This document shows, in pieces, positions 37,860-40,686 of a stretch of DNA of 40,686 nt. Position numbers and translations under genes: made by a program. This stretch comes from an uncultured Clostridia bacterium (GTDB taxonomy: Bacteria; Bacillota; Clostridia; Christensenellales; Borkfalkiaceae): assembly GCA_944368065.1 (NCBI GenBank), contig CALVWV010000015.1, positions 1 to 40,686 on the forward strand, written 5' to 3'. Below the pieces are notes generated by a model that was given only the letters and a program-made list of their open reading frames with translations, made no database searches and was not told where the DNA came from. The first letter of the stretch is position 1. The number at the start of each line of letters is the position of its first letter.

Positions 37860-40686
37860 ATGGTCAGGTTAAGAAAAAGTCACATAAAACTTAAAATAGC
37901 ATTGTGCTGCGTGCTCGGTTTTATAATCGGGCTTGGCGGCATACTTGCTATATGGGTTTTAAGCTCCGCCCTTCAGGGCGAAAAAGAGATTATCCGTCCG
38001 GACAATACGGTGAGCTACAGGAAAGAACTGCCCGAAGGCGCAACCTATTCCCAGCTTAGGTCTGACGGCATAGATACCTTAGGCTATCTTGCATACGTGC
38101 TCGATCATCAATCATTTTATCATTCGCAATCGAGCACGCAGTCTACTGCAAATATATTCCCCGTGCCTCAGTACACGGATTCATATAAAGATTACAAGGA
38201 CGGAATAATGCTTTCGTCCGATTTCACGTACGGAATTATAAGCGAGGGCACGCAGTCCTGCTTTGTCCCTGACGGCAACAAAGACGGAAAGGGCGCGGGC
38301 GTCTATATGCGCACGGCTGCAGGCGGCGTGAATGAGTCCACTACGGGCACAACCGCAGACTGGAACGATGACGTAACTTATTACGACAGGGAGCATTACC
38401 TTTATACCTACGGCGAATATTCCACCGAAATGACGGTGTACATTCTCAATCAGGAGACCGTTTTATCCTGGGACAAGGTAAGGGACAACGGTGACGGTAC
38501 GTATTCCCAGAAGTTCTATCTCGATGCGGAAAAGGCGGCTTATTACTACCAGTACGCCATGAAAACGCGCGGCGGGCTCGACAGACTTCCCGAATTTGAA
38601 AGCATAACATTAGACTTTACCTTTGACGATAACTACCGCGTTTTAAGCATTCAGGCAGAGGAAAATTCGCGGATAATGCGCTACAGCATGTCCATGTCCA
38701 GCGTGTCTGAAACCACTACGACATACGCTTATACGGAAGAAAGTTTCGACCAGCCGCACCGCGACCTTTACGAAAATTATTACGAACAGTTCGTCGGCGA
38801 GCTTGATTCCGTCGGCGGAGGGGAGGAAGAACTCGACCCGCTCACCCTTCTCATGAACGCCTTTGCCGGTGTTCTCAGCGAGGACGGACAGCAGTTTGAA
38901 GCTACCCTCACCACGGGCGGCAAAACGTATTACGGCAGAATTTTCTTGAGCGTGGATATGGCCGGCATCTCGTCGGATATTCTCGGTTCGATAGAAGCGA
39001 GGATTGCAATTTCTGCCGACGAAACTTTGGATGCGCAGGACCTTTATATACAGCTTAAAGACGGCGTCGTTGAAGGATACTACAGCACCGATTTTGCGCT
39101 CTCAGCCGATATCGGCAGCTTCGGCGGCATAATAGAAAAGTTCCAGACCTGGGCTGATTCCCTCAGCAACCGGGAAAACGAAAATAACGCGGGGGCTGAA
39201 AGCGCTGCCGCGGCGACAGAGGGCGGCGAAGAGGGCGGCTCGCTCGACGATATCCTCAATCAGCTGATGAACGGCATGACCACGGAGGAGACGGAAGGCG
39301 GGCTTAAGATGGTTCTTTCGCTCGATGACCTCATGGGTATAGGTCTCTCCGCAGAATTTAATTTCACCAAGAGTTCGGCTTCCGAATGTACGGAATATAC
39401 CTTTGTAAATGCAGTAATCGGCAACATCTCTTACAGCGGCGAGCAGATTGCTCTTTCGCTCGGCCTTGAGCCCTCTTCCGCGGAAATAATTTCGCATGAA
39501 AAGTCTGAAGCGCCTTTCAATGTTGCGGAAGCAGCTGAAAATATTTACCAGCTCCTTGACTCGGAGAGCATAAAGCTTGAACTTTCCCTCCAGGGCGATA
39601 AGCTTGCCGACCTTCTTTCCTCTCTTACAGATGTGGAGCTCGGCACTTCCATCGATGAGCTCAGGCTCGAAGTTGCGGGCGGAGTTGATATAAGCGGCTT
39701 AACCGTCGTGGCAGGTATAAAGCTTACAAATTATGTAAGCGGAGCGGAACTTCTCTGTGCCGATGCGTACTACGAATATAACTCTGATTCGGGCGAGTAC
39801 GGCACGGCTTACCTCAATATAACAAACATTCTCGGAGCTCAGACCGATGTCAAGGTTTACAGCGATATTTCGGAACTTTATGCAACGGTAACAAAGGTCG
39901 TAGAACAGGTACAAGGCATGACCGCAGTTTCCGCAGAAACTAATGAAAAAGCGTCTGAAAATGCTGACGCAGATGTCGCTGAAGAGGGCGGACTTGATGT
40001 TGCGGAAATAATAAACACCGTTCTCGGACTCGATTTCGGCTCTGTGATTAAGGAAGTTACGGCGAACTCAACGGTAATAGGTGCAACTGTAAACGCTGAC
40101 GACGTGCTTTCCGTGTTCGGCATAAATCTGTCTCTCGGCGATATAACGCTTAAATACAGTCTCGGCGACTTTGAGCGTGAAGATTATAATGCTGAGGGCG
40201 GCTGGCTTTACGGCAGCGTGCCTTCGCTCGGCGCAGAAGCCTACATATACGGCAGTACCGCCGCGCTTACCCAAACGGAAAAAGAGGAATATCTTGACCT
40301 TAATTCATTCCTCGGCACGGCGCTCAATATCTTAAGCGGCGAGGAAGTAGGCATAGATATAACGCTTAAGGGCGAAGCGCTTGCAGATATCCTTTCAAAC
40401 GTAAACGTAGCCGACCTCGGCACGACAATAGACGACCTTACGCTCACGATAAACGGAGACGTCAATGTAAAGACATTGGAAGCGAGCGTAAGCGTTAATG
40501 TAAGCTCAAGCACAAAAGCAATACTTACGGCAAGCGTATACTACGCATATAATAAAGAAACCAACGGCACGGCGTACATAAAAATAAGCAACGTGCTTGG
40601 CGTAGGCTGCGAAGTAAAGGTATACGGCAAGATAAATGAAACTATAGCAAACGTACAGAACCTTATTTCTGCAATAAATGGCGCAA
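37860..40686 (+). CDS. Large membrane-anchored extracellular repeat protein (3' truncated by window)
   Basis: The open frame runs from ATG 37860 to the window end (942 codons and still open). It starts with a basic MVRLRKSHIKLK and one membrane helix (residues 12-34), so the rest is outside. Then comes a Tyr/Asp-rich domain, followed by long beta-strand-like, Leu/Ile/Asp/Gly-rich segments with acidic breaks (ENENNAG.., EEGGSLDD). A ~130-residue unit starting near 39522 recurs 786 bp later near 40308 (KLADLLSSLTDVELGTSIDEL against ALADILSNVNVADLGTTIDDL). No catalytic or sorting motif is visible yet. It is not like a family I can name; a lipid- or glycan-binding beta-rich repeat protein is one guess. 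The ribosome binding site is weak (AAAAAGGATAAAAAG). Confidence 0.87.
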   Translation, partial: MVRLRKSHIKLKIALCCVLGFIIGLGGILAIWVLSSALQGEKEIIRPDNTVSYRKELPEGATYSQLRSDGIDTLGYLAYVLDHQSFYHSQSSTQSTANIFPVPQYTDSYKDYKDGIMLSSDFTYGIISEGTQSCFVPDGNKDGKGAGVYMRTAAGGVNESTTGTTADWNDDVTYYDREHYLYTYGEYSTEMTVYILNQETVLSWDKVRDNGDGTYSQKFYLDAEKAAYYYQYAMKTRGGLDRLPEFESITLDFTFDDNYRVLSIQAEENSRIMRYSMSMSSVSETTTTYAYTEESFDQPHRDLYENYYEQFVGELDSVGGGEEELDPLTLLMNAFAGVLSEDGQQFEATLTTGGKTYYGRIFLSVDMAGISSDILGSIEARIAISADETLDAQDLYIQLKDGVVEGYYSTDFALSADIGSFGGIIEKFQTWADSLSNRENENNAGAESAAAATEGGEEGGSLDDILNQLMNGMTTEETEGGLKMVLSLDDLMGIGLSAEFNFTKSSASECTEYTFVNAVIGNISYSGEQIALSLGLEPSSAEIISHEKSEAPFNVAEAAENIYQLLDSESIKLELSLQGDKLADLLSSLTDVELGTSIDELRLEVAGGVDISGLTVVAGIKLTNYVSGAELLCADAYYEYNSDSGEYGTAYLNITNILGAQTDVKVYSDISELYATVTKVVEQVQGMTAVSAETNEKASENADADVAEEGGLDVAEIINTVLGLDFGSVIKEVTANSTVIGATVNADDVLSVFGINLSLGDITLKYSLGDFEREDYNAEGGWLYGSVPSLGAEAYIYGSTAALTQTEKEEYLDLNSFLGTALNILSGEEVGIDITLKGEALADILSNVNVADLGTTIDDLTLTINGDVNVKTLEASVSVNVSSSTKAILTASVYYAYNKETNGTAYIKISNVLGVGCEVKVYGKINETIANVQNLISAINGA
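39522..40686 (+). repeat. Internal duplication in the large surface protein
   Basis: Unit 1 (39522 to ~39915) and unit 2 (40308 to the window end) align along their length with period 786 bp (262 codons). Matching blocks: LLDSESIKLELSLQGDKLAD against LSGEEVGIDITLKGEALAD, and YGTAYLNITNILGAQTDVKV against NGTAYIKISNVLGVGCEVKV. Protein similarity is clear; DNA identity is low, so the duplication is old. Confidence 0.85.

Overview
The window looks like a chromosomal segment of a low-to-mid GC Gram-positive anaerobe (Bacillota, probably Clostridia and probably a gut lineage). The signs are: many TTGACA-17-TATAAT promoters, AGGAGG-type ribosome binding sites, a T-box leader in front of ileS, a sigma-B/F-type partner-switching operon, FeoAB iron uptake, and Cys-rich lipoprotein repeats of the kind found in gut Firmicutes. 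The genus cannot be read from sequence alone. The first ~850 bases differ: the ABC-transporter tail uses only ATC for isoleucine, while the rest uses ATA heavily. That end is either transferred DNA or a contig mis-join.

Layout. 1-850: 3' end of an ABC exporter, a terminator, and a compact orphan structured-RNA gene. 907-982 (-): tRNA-Ala(CGC). 1.4-2.6 kb: LOG-family phosphoribohydrolase plus low-molecular-weight tyrosine phosphatase. 2.8-4.0 kb (-): RecD/Dda-like helicase, possibly leaderless. 4.5-6.1 kb: glucose-6-phosphate isomerase. 6.2-7.3 kb: membrane-anchored alpha/beta hydrolase. 7.6-11.0 kb: a large lipoprotein with about 19 Cys/His repeats and a leucine-rich-repeat C-terminus. 11.2-11.8 kb: small membrane protein. 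11.97-15.1 kb: metal-efflux operon (ArsR/SmtB-type repressor, its operator, and a triple-HMA P1B ATPase). 15.3-21.4 kb: secA, prfB, a four-helix-bundle protein and tsaD. 21.5-25.0 kb: T-box-controlled ileS. 25.05-27.8 kb: feoA, feoB and an RluA-type pseudouridine synthase. 28.0-28.8 kb: AAA ATPase. 29.0-30.4 kb (-): citrate synthase. 30.7-32.4 kb: four overlapping genes (STAS antagonist, degenerate anti-sigma-like protein, sigma factor, HATPase anti-sigma). 32.7-34.2 kb (-): polytopic membrane protein with a soluble tail. 34.7-36.5 kb: PucR-type HTH gene coupled to an S41 peptidase. 36.6-37.6 kb (-): divergent MinD and MinE-like pair. 37.65-40.69 kb: a strong promoter with an array of TGTAAT boxes, driving a very large anchored extracellular protein cut by the window end.

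Most genes are housekeeping (glycolysis, TCA entry, translation, secretion, tRNA modification). No transposase, integrase, phage gene or CRISPR array was seen. The least ordinary items are: the sigma operon with two anti-sigma-like genes; a MinD homologue whose P-loop lysine is alanine, beside a MinE-like gene; a FeoB lacking the G4 motif; a dispersed intergenic palindrome family with a compensatory base-pair change between copies; the Cys3-His repeat lipoprotein; and the unannotated large repeat protein at the right end.
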